NCBI GenBank assembly: GCA_013339765.2
Contig: CM023457.1
Span: 74,811,287 to 74,875,286 of the forward strand
DNA length: 64,000 nt
Direction: 5' to 3'
DNA from: Haemaphysalis longicornis
Taxonomy: Eukaryota; Arthropoda; Arachnida; Ixodida; Ixodidae
This document shows positions 1-10,553 of this stretch, piece by piece. Numbering within the stretch: position 1 is the first letter of the stretch; every line of letters begins with the position of its first letter. The notes beneath the pieces were generated by a model that was not told the DNA's origin, ran no database searches, and worked only from the letters and a program-made list of their open reading frames with translations. Both the position numbers and the translations under genes were made by a program.

Positions 1-188
1 GCAGGGCTGCATTAGGAAAAAAATCGCTGAGCAGTAGGTTGCCTTCCTACTAAAAAGACTAATACACAACCAATCAGTGCTTACGGTAATGACGTATGAG
101 GCAGAAGCTTGGGGTCTTAATCAATGACTTGAAAGAAAGCTCCGGCCAACCCAGCAAGCCATAGATAGAAGAGTGCTAGGATTAACAC
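1..188 (+). pseudogene. RTE-like LINE, fragment of the C-terminal half of the reverse transcriptase ORF
   Basis: From about position 55 the plus strand translates, with frame breaks, to MTYEAEAWGLNQ, one stop, then LERKLRPTQQAIDRRVLG. This matches the conserved stretch after the RT catalytic core of RTE/BovB-type LINEs, where a 'MTYG.ETW...L.R.L...QRAMERRMLG' pattern is usual. Family pattern is recalled knowledge; the match was made by eye. Reading stops at a TTAA at 189-192 where a TIR element begins. The same LINE appears to resume at 2521 and to end near 3805. The stop and frame breaks show it is dead. Bases 1-54 may belong to the same ORF but are unclear. Confidence 0.68.
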
Positions 189-192
189 TTAA

Positions 193-1040
193 GGGGTCAT
201 GAAGACAAAACACAAGTTTGGTTCATTCAAAAGACTGCCTCTTTAGAGTCCTACTGACACCACTTTTAGCACAGACTTCGCTCAAATGAGCTATATAATT
301 AGGAAAAAAGGGAATTGCCATGCGACCCCCTAGCTCATTTCCAGCAACAGAACCAATGATGTCATAGAAGCCAGCGCTGGGATTGGCGGAGGCCGGCAAA
401 AGCAAATGCAAATTAGGCAGAGCTTATAAGCTTGCCGAATGAGCAATTTGCGCTTAAATTTAGGGCACATTCTTTTTATCATTAAGAATTGGGAGATAAA
501 CGGAAGTTACGAAAGCACATGTAAACACACAAGTAACAATGCGTACTGGTGTTCGTACTGCGCGCACTATGCTTCTTTTAGCTGCACAGCAGCAGTCCGC
601 CGCTTTCGAGTTGTCTTACACACACTGGCCGACTGGCGTAAGTGACTTTGTCTTACATGACCATTTGTAGAGGATATTCCATGTTTCACGGAACAATTAC
701 TTTCTGCAGTAACAAAAACAAGCTCGGTGCAAATACGGTCAAAAAACAAAGTAACGGCAGACAACGGTCCGTGCATGTGTACAGTAGCGCCATCTGGGAA
801 GACTGACGGCAAGCATCGCTGCAGCCGAATCACGCAGCGCAAGTTCATTTGTATAAGCGCGCTTACGACTTCATTGCTGACATCCGAAAATGCACGATTT
901 GGCCAGATAATCAAAATTTTAACCTAATTTAATAATTTATCAGTGAATAAGGCATCATTTGCTGCCGGACAAGCGCTAGGAGCTCTATAAAACATGAAAT
1001 CTTGCGAATAAAACACTTTTATTTTGTCCTTATGGCCCAA
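193..1040. mobile_element. TTAA-flanked TIR element, copy 1 of the GGAGCCATGAAGA family
   Basis: The left end follows a TTAA at 189-192 and reads GGGGTCATGAAGACAAAAC. The right end near 1020-1040 reads, in reverse complement, as a worn version of the same terminus (TTGGGCCATAAGGACAAAAT). The interior runs parallel to the elements at 2645-3755 and 31581-33316: each has a segment after the left end about a 'not attached' run of AATTAGGAAAAAAGGGAAT near the start and a shared CGGACAAGCGCT-like segment near the right end. No intact ORF is present. I infer a non-autonomous Kolobok-like element because of the TTAA target. The right boundary is uncertain because a second element starts within a few bases. 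Confidence 0.6.
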
Positions 1041-2516
1041 AGGGGTTGCGAAGAGAAAATGCATTTGCCTTTGCTTACTTTTGACTGCTTGAACGACCTT
1101 TTAAGGGCATAAATTCCAAATATTTTCACAATTGATTGCTTCTGGAACTTAGGAGACGCCTTTGAAATTCTCGTTTTGAAGCACATCACAAGCGACCATG
1201 TGAGCATCGTCGGTCCGCAGCGCAACTAGCTGTGACGTCACATTAAGAACATTCGAGAGTAAAACGCTGTACAGCTGCAAACCCGATATTTTAAAAATAT
1301 TGCATCCTTTATTCGTTGCCATAAAGAGTTATCAATGTAACCAGTGTCGCGACCACCTCAGTAGTCTGGCAACCATTGTAGCAGAACTCTGACTTACTGG
1401 CTGTTTGTACGGTTTGTAGCAGTTTCCCTGCTGAAGTTCATATTGTTTTGGAATCCTATGTTTTTGTATCAAATAGCACAAAACCGCTCAAGCAACAAGA
1501 AGAGAAGTGCCCGTGTGCGATTCGAACTTGCGGCCGCTGAGCCAGCCCAATGTTACAACTAGCCTCCATTGATGTCAGACACTTTACCCACTACACTATT
1601 GACATAAGAAGCACGCGTGGCAGAAAACTGCGGCTATTGAAGCAGCTTCGCATTTGTAATCCAGCACTCCGGTATTTTTTCATAAATTCTAAGCAACCCA
1701 GAGCTTTAACAGCCAACTTACTGTTGAATGCTTCTCCAGTAAGCCAAAGGGGAGCATATCCAATCAACAAAACAACGTTAACAGCATTGTTTATGGGAGG
1801 AAACAGAAAAGCAATCGAATTGCATGATGGTGGGACTCGGCGACACAGCGCTGTATCACTGCTTCTCGCTAGCTATTTTTGCGCTTGATTAGTAAGCAAT
1901 GAGATTGATTTTAAGTTACGACTACTCAAAGTTCCTCCAATAAACGTGCTTATGTCTCATTTTAAGCTTTCGCTCATTTATCTCGTCAGGTCAGAAGTTT
2001 CACGTTCACGCAACTCGCATTCCGGGCTACGTGAGCCAGACGTCGGCAAGCTTGTGCAAGAATACCGGCTAGAAGAACGACAGTTTAGACTCTTCAAAAC
2101 AGCGTAAACAGTTTATAAATACCCAGTTTACTTTAAACTTGGTTACTTCTGTTTGTGCCACGCGCCCACGTTGTTGACTGAAAGGTTGACCATGTTGATC
2201 AGTTGTATCAGAGATCAGACATCTCCCATTCAGTTGCAGGGCGAGTTTCATCATGGTGCCTATGTTGTAGCTTTATCTGACCTTTTGTGAGGACACTTTA
2301 TGCTGACATGTGCAGACGAGGGGAAACTGTGATTGGTTTCTTACCAAGACGTCACTTCACGAGTTGAGGAGGAAAGCCTCAGTGAAACCGTAACTGCATT
2401 TTCCCCCCCTATTTGCCGATATCGGACAGCGAAACGGGTATGCATTGTTTATCAAGGTCCCACAGTTATAAGTACCCACACAACACACGCTTTTTGAAAA
2501 TCTCTTCACGACCCCT
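1036..2516. mobile_element. Second TTAA element, directly adjoining copy 1; termini AAAGGGGTYGYGAAGAG
   Basis: The left end reads AAAGGGGTTGCGAAGAGAAAA at about 1036, and the right end reads in reverse complement AAAGGGGTCGTGAAGAGATT up to a TTAA at 2517-2520. These form a TIR of about 17 bp with two or three mismatches. Its terminus resembles that of the preceding element but the interior is different. It carries a tRNA-like module on the minus strand at 1504-1600. LINE sequence resumes immediately to its right, so the pair of elements occupies one insertion point in the RTE-like LINE. No transposase ORF is visible. Confidence 0.5.
1504..1600 (-). other. tRNA-like module with A- and B-box-like motifs, inside a TTAA element
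   Basis: Read on the minus strand, TAGTGTAGTGGGTAAAGTG resembles an A box and is followed about 45 bases later by AAGTTCGAATCGC, a good B-box match. There is an extra spacer between the two. I see no clean cloverleaf, so this is a tRNA-derived pseudogene or an internal Pol III promoter module, not a functional tRNA. Similar modules lie inside TTAA elements at 23331-23415 and 47224-47303. Confidence 0.42.
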
Positions 2517-2520
2517 TTAA

Positions 2521-2640
2521 GCACTAGAAAAGTGTTAAGGATTAGGCAGCAAACTCGAATAGAATATATTTTAGTTTAAATTAGGTGTAAGAAGTAAGAA
2601 TTGTGCAGGTCATGTCATGCGAATGATGTGGACCACCCAT
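2521..2640 (+). pseudogene. RTE-like LINE, middle fragment
   Basis: Plus-strand frames give RIRQQTRIE and, after shifts, CAGHVMRM near 2610-2625. RTE-type LINEs carry 'RIRN..IR..T...' and 'WAGHV.R..D.RW' in this order just before the C-terminus. The fragment lies between two TTAA-flanked insertions and is in the right order and orientation to join the pieces at 1-188 and 3764-3810. It is broken by frameshifts. Confidence 0.55.
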
Positions 2641-2644
2641 TTAA

Positions 2645-3755
2645 AGGAGCCATGAAGAGAAAACACAAGTTTGGTTCGTTAAAAAGATTGCCTCGTTAGA
2701 ATCATACTGACACCACTTTTAACGTAAACTTCGCTCAAATAAGCTACATAATTAGGAAAAAAGGGAATGGCCATGCAACCCAATAGCTCATTTCCCACAA
2801 CAGAACCTATGATGTCCCATGAGACAGCTCTGCGATTGGCGGAGGGCGGCAAAAGCAAACGCAAATTAGGCAGAGTTTATAAGCTTGCTTAACGAGCTAT
2901 TTGCGCTTAAAGTTAGGGCACATTCTTTTTAAAGCCCTAAGAATGGTGGGACAAACAGTGTAAGTTACGAATGCACATGTAAACATAGAAGTACCGATGC
3001 GTACTGCTGTTGGTACTGCACGCACTATGCTTGTTTAGCTGCACAGAACTGCGGAGCTTTAGGGTCGTCTCAGACGATACTGGCAGATTGATTGACGCTA
3101 CGGTGTCTTACGTGACCATATCTGTCGAGCGAGCACTATGTTTCAGGCAACGATTTTCTCCCAGAACAAAAACAAGTCAGGTTAAAGAAGGTCAAAAACA
3201 AACCAAAGGCACAAAACGGCATGCCACGGTATGGTGGCGCCATCTAGGTTTGACGTAAACAAACGCATGAACAACCCCGATGCTAACGCCGCCGTACAGG
3301 GTGGAGACACCCTCTGAACGGTCCCCTGCCGCTGCAATTGGTCAACGTGCTCAACGAGTCGTTCTTTTCGTTTCCCACGTGACCCAGCAACGCGAAACAG
3401 ATAAGACGATTCAAACTTCGCCAGTTAACCGTGTTGCGACGATAATTGTACCGCGGTTTTGATACAATGACTTGTTTCGGCAGCGAGCGAGCGACCCAAA
3501 CCGGCGCCAGCATATACGTGTCTCCACCCTGTACGGCGGACACGTGAATCAAGGGACCCTAGGCTGCAGGGCAGTCTGTGATGTCATTGCGGACCACAAA
3601 AACACATGATTTAGCGGGAAAATCAAACTTTTAACTTAAATTGATTAATTTCTCAGTGAACAAAGCGTCGTTTGCATTCGGACAAGCGCTGGGGGCACTA
3701 CAAAACACGAAATCTTTCGAATAACACAAACTTGTATTTTGTCTTCATGGCTCCT
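2645..3755. mobile_element. TTAA-flanked TIR element (AGGAGCCATGAAGA family), carrying a nested MITE
   Basis: TTAA occurs at 2641-2644 and 3756-3759. The left terminus is AGGAGCCATGAAGAGAAAAC and the right terminus in reverse complement is AGGAGCCATGAAGACAAAAT, so the TIR is nearly perfect over its outer 20 bases and continues with lower identity. Much of its interior matches the element at 193-1040 and the left part of the one at 31581. A 251-bp MITE sits at 3289-3539. No ORF of convincing length exists; open frames are short. Class: TTAA-target DNA transposon, non-autonomous, inferred Kolobok-like. Confidence 0.85.
3289..3539. mobile_element. 251-bp MITE with a 22-bp perfect TIR, nested in the TTAA element
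   Basis: The termini are perfect inverted repeats over 22 bp, beginning CCGCCGTACAGGGTGGAGAC. The body is short, AT/GC-balanced and non-coding. I could not identify a clear target duplication (flanks CTAACG and ACACGT), so superfamily is not assigned. Homologous elements without this insert (193-1040, 31581-33316) support it being a later insertion. Confidence 0.82.
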
Positions 3756-3763
3756 TTAAAAGT

Positions 3764-3830
3764 GGTTGGAAATCACTGGGGGAGGCCTTTGTCCAGCAGT
3801 AGACACAAACGGACTGTGAATGAACATAAA
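3764..3830 (+). pseudogene. RTE-like LINE, end of ORF and start of 3' tail
   Basis: Positions about 3769-3804 translate to WKSLGEAFVQQ followed by TAG. This closely matches the conserved C-terminal end of RTE/BovB ORF2 ('W...G.AFVQQWT'). It follows the TTAA element ending at 3755 and completes the three-part LINE remnant that starts at the left edge of the window. Confidence 0.6.
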
Positions 3831-4637
3831 CACATCGGTAAGTGAAAAGCAATTTCTGGGAGAGACATTACTTGTGAGAAACATACCGGCACCATTGTAC
3901 CAGCAGGAAGGGGAGGTAAAGGGAAGGGAAGAGAGAGAAAAAAAGGGGAGAGGTGGGTGGGAAGTCGAGGAGAAACAATGCCTGACGGGCTCTACTGCTC
4001 TTCTTTCAGGTTTCATGGCTCTACTTTCATGTTTAAATGGGGTTTGTGCACACCTGATGCTAACTTTCTTTTGCATTACTGGATCCTATACATGCAGGGC
4101 AAGCATTGTGATTTCAGTGTTCAGCAAATGCATTAGCTTTGAGCTTTAAGGTTCAGCCATGATGATGACATTCAGCACCGAGTCCGATGTAGCAGGCGGC
4201 TACTTTCACCCAAACTTGCAAACTGGCGGCTTTTTTCTTTTAAGACTTGAGATTGTTGTGACACGATTGTCGGGAACACAAATGCCCCAAATAACCGAAC
4301 GACAAGTCTTAGAACTACATAGTGGTGCAACCCACTCCTTGCTGCATTAGATGGGCCCACACGCAAACCAAGCCATTTTTGGCCGGGTTACCACATATAA
4401 TGTCAGAGCACATCACTAGTTTCCGTGGTGGGCTGCCACTGAACTGTGCTGGACCGTCGTCCTCACGGTCCAACAACTCACAGGAGCTTTTTGTTCTTGG
4501 CTTTCGTGGTGCTTGCGTAGCATGGGCGGGGCCTTACCACTTATGGTAATAGAGGGTGCGCCTAACACGGTGGTTTCAAAGCACTCAAAGTAGCTGGTCA
4601 ACCCACTTTGGAAGGCTTGGTCTTACCATCATGGCAC
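3831..4637. other. No recognised feature
   Basis: Purine-rich tract around 3905-3965 (repeated GGGAAG, GAGAG). Short open frames on both strands show no domain I recognise. May include LINE 3' tail near its left side. Confidence 0.5.
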
Positions 4638-4639
4638 TT

Positions 4640-5203
4640 ACCTTATTTTCCGGTGTATAAGTAGCTGCTTTTTTCTGAATTTTCGCTGGTGCGTCTTATC
4701 TACTGGTGCGACTTATGTATGGAATAAATCTGTATGTGGCGGCGCGCGAAAAGGTGCCTGTGTGCTGCGTAATGTCAGCGCAAGTTAAGAGAAACAGCTC
4801 TATGGTCTAAATGAATGAATTACTTTGCTAGTGAGTCGGAGGAGGAAGCCTTTGATGGTTTTGCCTAAACACCGTCTATAAGTACATGCCATCTGAGTGT
4901 ACCAATAAACCATTTGTGAGAAGTTAGTTCTGTCTAGACTTTGGACGGTAGATGCACGTGTCTAGCACTGCTTACTGGGGGATGCGTTCTGAGGCGGCGG
5001 CTGCCACAACCATGTACTTTTGCAGCACTTTCTAACGAACTGATCCTCTATGGGTTTACCTGATTAACAAGCGCATTTAGTACACCAATGCATCTTATAC
5101 ACTGGTGCGACCTGTATTGGTTTTTTTTTCGGAAAAACTGTCGGTTTGAGGGGGGTGTAACTTATACAAAAGTGCGACTTATTGACCGCAAAATATGGCA
5201 GAT
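4640..5203. mobile_element. Worn MITE with pogo-like 'ATAAGTCGCAC' termini
   Basis: The left end reads TTATTTTCCGGTGTATAAGT and the right end in reverse complement reads CATATTTTGCGGTCAATAAG. The inner flanks repeat 'gtgcgacttat' motifs at 4710-4720, 5105-5112 and 5170-5180. This pattern of TATTTTCgCGTATAAGTCGCAC ends is common in non-autonomous Tc1/mariner-pogo elements of invertebrates (recalled). No ORF. Boundaries are approximate and the target duplication is not clear. Confidence 0.5.
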
Positions 5204-8162
5204 AAGCCCCCCATTTCGCTGGCGTCGAAGATGACCCTTATTTGTGCATATCTAGTCATCATTGTCACTTTCTCATGCAAGTGGAACTTGGTTTTTGCTA
5301 AGAGTTGTGTTTTGGATAGCAGCGCTGAAGAGCGATGAGCTCTACTGGCAGCCCAGCTTGCGATGTCCCCAGTCGTCATGTCGCCCTTTGTGCACACACA
5401 CAAACTGTGGCTCTGTGAGCATGTCCAGAATGCGGGTGGTAGGTTCTCATGGGAAAAAAACATCTTGCGCAGGTTTATGCTTTTTGAACTTGTTATTGTG
5501 GGCAAAGGGCACCTGTGTTCGGCCTTCATATTGAAGAGTTCAGCCGGTGGGCCCATTTTCAGTGTTCTGTGCTGGCCCGTATGCAGGTGTACTGTGCACT
5601 ACGCTAGACCGAGCTAGACCTGGAACGGGTTTCACTGGACCAATCAGCCCACAGACTTGGTCAGTAGTGTGGACCCACCTTTTTAAGCCCACTTTAATCG
5701 TCTGATTTCTTTTACTAAGTGCTTTCGAAATGCCAAAATGTTTACAAATATTTCACTTCGTATAATCTGTATGTGCAGTTCACCAGCTGATCTCTTGCCA
5801 CAAAGTACAGTTTTAGCTCAAGTGACTTTGTTCTGTTGTTTTTTGGGGGGGGGGGGGGGGGAGGCGATTGAATTACTTAAAAAGGTAGCCCAACAGGAAG
5901 GCTCAAAAGAAAAAGGTAATAGTAGTGTGAAAAAATATACGGTTGCCTGGTTCTTTGCAATGCGAAATAACCAATGGTGCCTGCATGCCTGAACTACTGA
6001 CTAGGTCAGTCAAGGGCTGCTGCAGAGTAGGCCAAATTCAGCAAATGGTGCGGCTCCAAACACCCATCAAGAATCACTGTACAACCCTTTGGCCTCTTCA
6101 TTTGCTACGTTTTTTTTGGGGGGGGGCCGTGAAAACTAACTCGCACTCCCGGGAGGAGGGACGTCAACAAATTTGAGAACACAGTTTCAGAAGTCGGGGA
6201 AATGAATTAACATGGAGCTCTGCGCCTTCCCATTGCACGCCCTCACCCTGCACTATAAATAAATACAACTGCAGTGGTGCCCGGCATGCAATGCCCATTT
6301 CTCGTGCTCTCTCCTTGCTGAATATAGACAAAACCGAACAATCCACTTGTATTCCCTGAAACGGTCTTAGCTTATGTGAGAGCAGAACAGGGTCACGACT
6401 GTGGCTTAAAGCCTAATTGTTGGAAGCGTTCGATTATGAGTATTGTACTCCCCGCAGACTGCCCAAGGTACAATTTGGTATTCCTTTTTCACCCACATTT
6501 CTGGGGCGACGACAGTCTTCTGGTTACCAGCAAACTATTTGCAGTCAGAGAACCATAGTTAAAAGCCCAGAATACGGCTCAGGCCAGCAGTTCAAACACT
6601 TGCCTTGACCAGGCCAGCCATTGAAAGCCTGAACGCGGCTCAAGCTTGCACGAAAACTACCTTTTGAGCCCGAAACACAGCTCCGGGTGTGTCTGAAGGC
6701 AGTGCTCTGCATAGCCTAATGTCAGGAGCACAGAGCCCCATGCGTTTCGCCACTTCACCATGTCTCCCACTTGTACATTTTGAACTTTAGGGCTTATCCT
6801 ACACACTCCTGTAATAAAACTCTGTTGTAGGTTCCCACATCAGAAACTGCTGCAGCCAAGGAAGCACTGTGAAACAAGACATTGAGTAAATTTAAGTTCT
6901 CCTTCTCAGAGATTTTTAAACAGGTTATACAGGTCCCAGAATTCTTCAAGAGCAACAAATTCCATTTAACAGGGTCACACTTTCTTGCTCAAGTTAATTT
7001 ACAGCTTGCTTGGAGGTCACGCTTGGTATGCTGGTTTTCAAAATGAAGGCACACAAGTTCTACAGCAATTCTGAAGGTAATGTGCAAATAGTAGTTTATG
7101 CTTTGAACAGGAAATAAGCGAAATTCTTTTCGTAGTTCCGGAAACGTTAAGAAGGTTAAAAAGAAGGGTGACAGGCAATCAAACTGTAAGCAGTTTTTTA
7201 GTGTAGCATAAAAATATGGTGAGGGTTAAGAAAAGAAATGCAGAAAAAGTGATAACAAGAAAAATATTTTTAGAAAAGGATACAACTAAGAATTAAGAGG
7301 ACACATCAGAATAAAAAATAGTAACTTATCAGTCGCTGCAGAAAATGCCCACAACACCTGCCTACTTCTAGTACCCACTGAAAAGCAAGGAACGTGGATT
7401 CCTTGAAAGCAGCTTGAAGGTAGAATTAGCTCAGACTTAAACAAACTGGGTGCACAGCGGAAGGATTGAAACCCCACAGCATTAAATACAGGGTGTTAGA
7501 TTTGACGAGACATTCGTGGGCCATTATACAGTTAGATAATGCAGACGAAAAAATTGAAGGAGAAAACGAGGTAGAGAGATGAAAACAGAACATTTGACCG
7601 CAAAGACTCAGCTCAAACCTTGCAGTATTTCAAATGGTGGAACTAAGTGGGACTGCCCTTCATCTTAACAGTGATGGTTGAAGTGATAATGCGGTAGATT
7701 TTACATTTTATTTCATGCTGACCATTTGCGTAAAAAGATTGAAAATTTATGCAAGAAACTTCTGGTCCCCAATCCACGGATAACAAGGCACGGGCAGTTG
7801 GCAATGATTTTGTGAGCACCAACTTTGAAACAACTGAACTGAAAACTGAAGCTGTAAAAGTACGTGCGTCAGCTTCTCCCACCAGGTGATGCAGCATGAA
7901 GTTGACCCAGGCAGGTCTGGCTCACTGCTGCCAGCAACAGCATCACTGAAGAGGCCCTGGATGGCTGAAGATCAACCGTGGCTTCCCATGGTTGCACTGC
8001 CCTCTCCCTGCACAGCAGGCACATTTCCCTGGGCAAAAGTGCAAGTTAAAGTAAAAGTTGTACTTGGGTATAAGTTAGGAAATCAGTTGCACACATCGCT
8101 ATGCCAGCCCTTCATCTAATGCAGCTGGTCAGTTGTGATGCCTACTTAGCTAAACAGCATTT
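5204..8162. other. No recognised gene or element
   Basis: About 3 kb with only short open frames. It includes a G homopolymer of about 18 at 5845-5862, a shorter one at 6117-6126 and A-rich stretches near 7200-7280. I see no splice-bounded ORF with a recognisable domain on either strand. Confidence 0.5.
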
Positions 8163-8712
8163 TACGTACAAAGCACTTTAGCGGCTAGCTTTGTCATCAT
8201 AGCTCGCTGTATTGCTCGATGTCAAGCGACTGCCGGAATCAGGCAGCACAATGAGATAACGGACCCCAGTAGAGCCCGGCGTACCGTTGTGGGGCTTCCT
8301 GCAAGGGCTTTGAAAACCAAGCGTTGAAATGGTGAACCGCTTGTGCTTATCATACATCTCCCCGTTGTTTAGCGCAAAAAAAAACTGCAGGTACATCTGA
8401 GGCAAAATATATGTAGCTAACCAGCAGCACTCGCGTTCATTTAGTTTGGAACGCTTGTTGAATTGGTTTTTACGATTAAGCGAAAAAAGTGGCAGTGCAG
8501 CTTGTGTGGGAGGAAAAGCAAGTACAAAAAGACCAGAACTACCGCTGGAGCAGTTTCAGGCAGGGGGCACGCGAGCACTGTGGAGGTGGGAAATTTGAAT
8601 TGCATTGGGTGGTAGCCATGAGCGGAAAACGCCGCTAAAGCCCATTATGGCGACTCACTTCTCTGCACTTCCGACAGATTTCATGTTGAGTGGAACGGCT
8701 TTAATTTTTTTT
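8163..8712 (+). repeat. Dispersed repeat family A, copy 1
   Basis: About 550 bp that recur in reverse at 20385-20925 and directly at 37216-37757. Shared landmarks in order are GCACTTTAGCGGC, CGAAAGCCAAGCGGTTT-like, a GAAAACTGCAGGTAC segment, GGAACGCTCGTTG-like, TTTCAGGCAGGGGGCACGCG, and a terminal TGAGTGGAACGGCT followed by AATTTTTTT. This copy is the most diverged of the three. No TIR or coding domain was found, so class is unknown; the fixed T-rich end would suit a retroposed element read from the other strand. Confidence 0.72.
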
Positions 8713-9998
8713 CTCTCTACATTTTTTACCTGGATGTTCGCTGCTAGAAATGGGCACTCACACTTTTACACGCAGTATAAATTTTTAATGCCGGTAGCAC
8801 TTTTATGGGCTTTCACAGAGAAATAATGAAGTCTTTTAGTATGATGTTCGCCTGACTTCTAAGTGATGATAGGCTTGCACTTTGAAACTAAGGTAGTTCT
8901 TTGTAACAAGTATGATGTATGCTTGGCTTCAAGAAAAAAATTGTCCGTAAACATGTAAGAATGCATTGTTACAATCCTTGTATAACCACTGTACAACAAT
9001 ATGTGTATGACCGCTTTTATCATCACACTAATGCATGCTACTGCTTTACTATAAGCATCTCCTGAAAGCTGCCTCAAAAAATTAGTTTACATAAAATTGG
9101 CCAACTACTAGTAGCGCCTGCAAGTAGCGCCTGCAACATGGCACAGAATAGGCAGACTGCCATCACTCGTGTAAAATTTGATGACCTGACCCTGGTGCAT
9201 TGAGCTGGTGCTTACTGTGTGGCTGGCTCAATCATAAGCAACATCTACGGAGGGAAAAAAATATGATTAAAGTAAGACGATGCACTCAGAAAGATGATCA
9301 ACTTCCCCCCTTCAAACTGAGACAAGTAAACAGCAGAGAACTAGAGCGTGCTCTAGGCGCTGACAGTTTAGCAACTCAACTGCACATCAAACACTGAAAT
9401 GTGTGTTCGTTGGCTTCTTCGAAATCAGTGTTTACCTTTTCATAAAAGAAAGGCTAATACTGCATATATAGACGTGTGCTGACCACAAAGTCGGGTGTTC
9501 TAGGGGCATGTGGTGTGATGGTGGTGCTGTGAGAACGTTTGCCACACTTGCTCGTGTGTGTCGCGTGAAAGGATGGACCAGATGGTGTTCAGGGGATATG
9601 TTGCAAAATAAGACACGAAACAAAAATGTCGTGTTATGCACCGAAATGTACAGAGAACACACCACAAAATGTGCTAGTGACGACTAGGAGATGAAAAGAA
9701 AATGGACACGGCTCACAGATCGTCCTGTGCAATCTGCAATCCACTGTCTGTCACTCGGTGAACGGTCTGCACTCAAAAAGTGTTCTACGTCTCGTCTACT
9801 AATGCGGTCTGTTGTGTGGCGTTCACTTTAGTAGCTGACTTGTGCAGGTTTGCGACTGCTATGCTGGTTTGTCGTCCCCTCTGGTCCTCTCACAAACACC
9901 AGGCCCCATTCGCCGCACCAGGAGCCGGGGCGTAGCCAGGGAGGGTGTTTCGGTGTCGGAACACCCCTCAAAATTTTCTGAGCAGTGCATTTTAGCCC
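8713..9998. other. Mostly no recognised feature; possible hAT-end fragment at the right
   Basis: No coding domain seen. At 9932-9950 GGGGCGTAGCCAGGGAGGG resembles the terminus of a widespread type of hAT-like non-autonomous element. No matching other end was found, and the next element begins at 10003, so this may be a truncated end. Confidence 0.35.
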
Positions 9999-10002
9999 TT
10001 AA

Positions 10003-10493
10003 AGGGCAACTGCACTCAAAATTTCGACCTCTTGAAAACACTATTTCCGTATAGTCGGCCTAAAAAGAAAGGAAGACGCAAAATTCAACAGCTGAAATGC
10101 GTGCGTGGACGACGCAAATGGTCAGCAAAAATCGACGATTTTGAAACTGAAATCGAGGACAGCACGGCCATTAAAATGACGTTGCAGCTGGCAAGCAAGT
10201 GGCCAGGCGGTTAGCAGCTCGGGAGCAACCCTGCACGCAAGCTGTGCGCACTGGGGCAGCAAATGGGTGACGCATTCGCAGCAGAGCTCGACCGGTTCTC
10301 CAGCTACGTGGCTGGCCAGAGGAAGAAGCCCCCGTCGGCTGGAGCGTCACAGGCGCGTCACGACTGTTTACGCGATCCGCCGGCAGGTGCTGCATGAGCT
10401 GCGGTGGAGATTTTTTAAATGCTTCCGACTGATTAACGAGGTGTTTCACAGGGCTACCACCCAGCCCTTTTTTATCCACGCGGTTTACACTTT
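10003..10493 (+). mobile_element. TTAA-associated element, left end and body (family with CAACTGCACTCAA termini)
   Basis: TTAA at 9999-10002 is followed by AGGGCAACTGCACTCAAAAT. The body is colinear with the complete copy at 38789-39330: both contain CTCTTGAAAACACTAT, a TCAGCAAAAATCG segment, GGGAGCAA.CCTGCAC, GCAGCAAATGGGTGA and TAACGAGG.GTTTCAC. The right TIR seen in the other copy (near 39307-39327) is missing here; similarity fades at about 10460-10490, just before a hairpin. The reading frame is not conserved between copies, so this is non-coding. Confidence 0.68.
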
Positions 10494-10553
10494 GCATCGG
10501 TAAAATAGGAAAATTAAATAATTAGATTTAATTTTCCAATATTTTACCGATGC
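10494..10553. repeat. 60-bp near-perfect inverted repeat (hairpin)
   Basis: GCATCGGTAAAATA at 10494 and TATTTTACCGATGC at about 10540-10553 are inverted, and the arms continue inward as AAAATTAAAT / ATTTAATTTT with a 2-base offset. Loop is about 6 bases. It abuts the truncated element on its left and may be a tiny MITE or the site of end loss. Confidence 0.75.

Noticed and set aside
2645..3755. piggyBac origin for all TTAA elements
   Set aside because: TTAA would fit piggyBac, but the termini do not start CCC/CCY and the only coding remnant is THAP-like, which points to Kolobok.
5845..5862. G homopolymer as a functional G-quadruplex element
   Set aside because: Single homopolymers here and at 17061 and 59667 are more simply simple repeats or sequencing-sensitive tracts.
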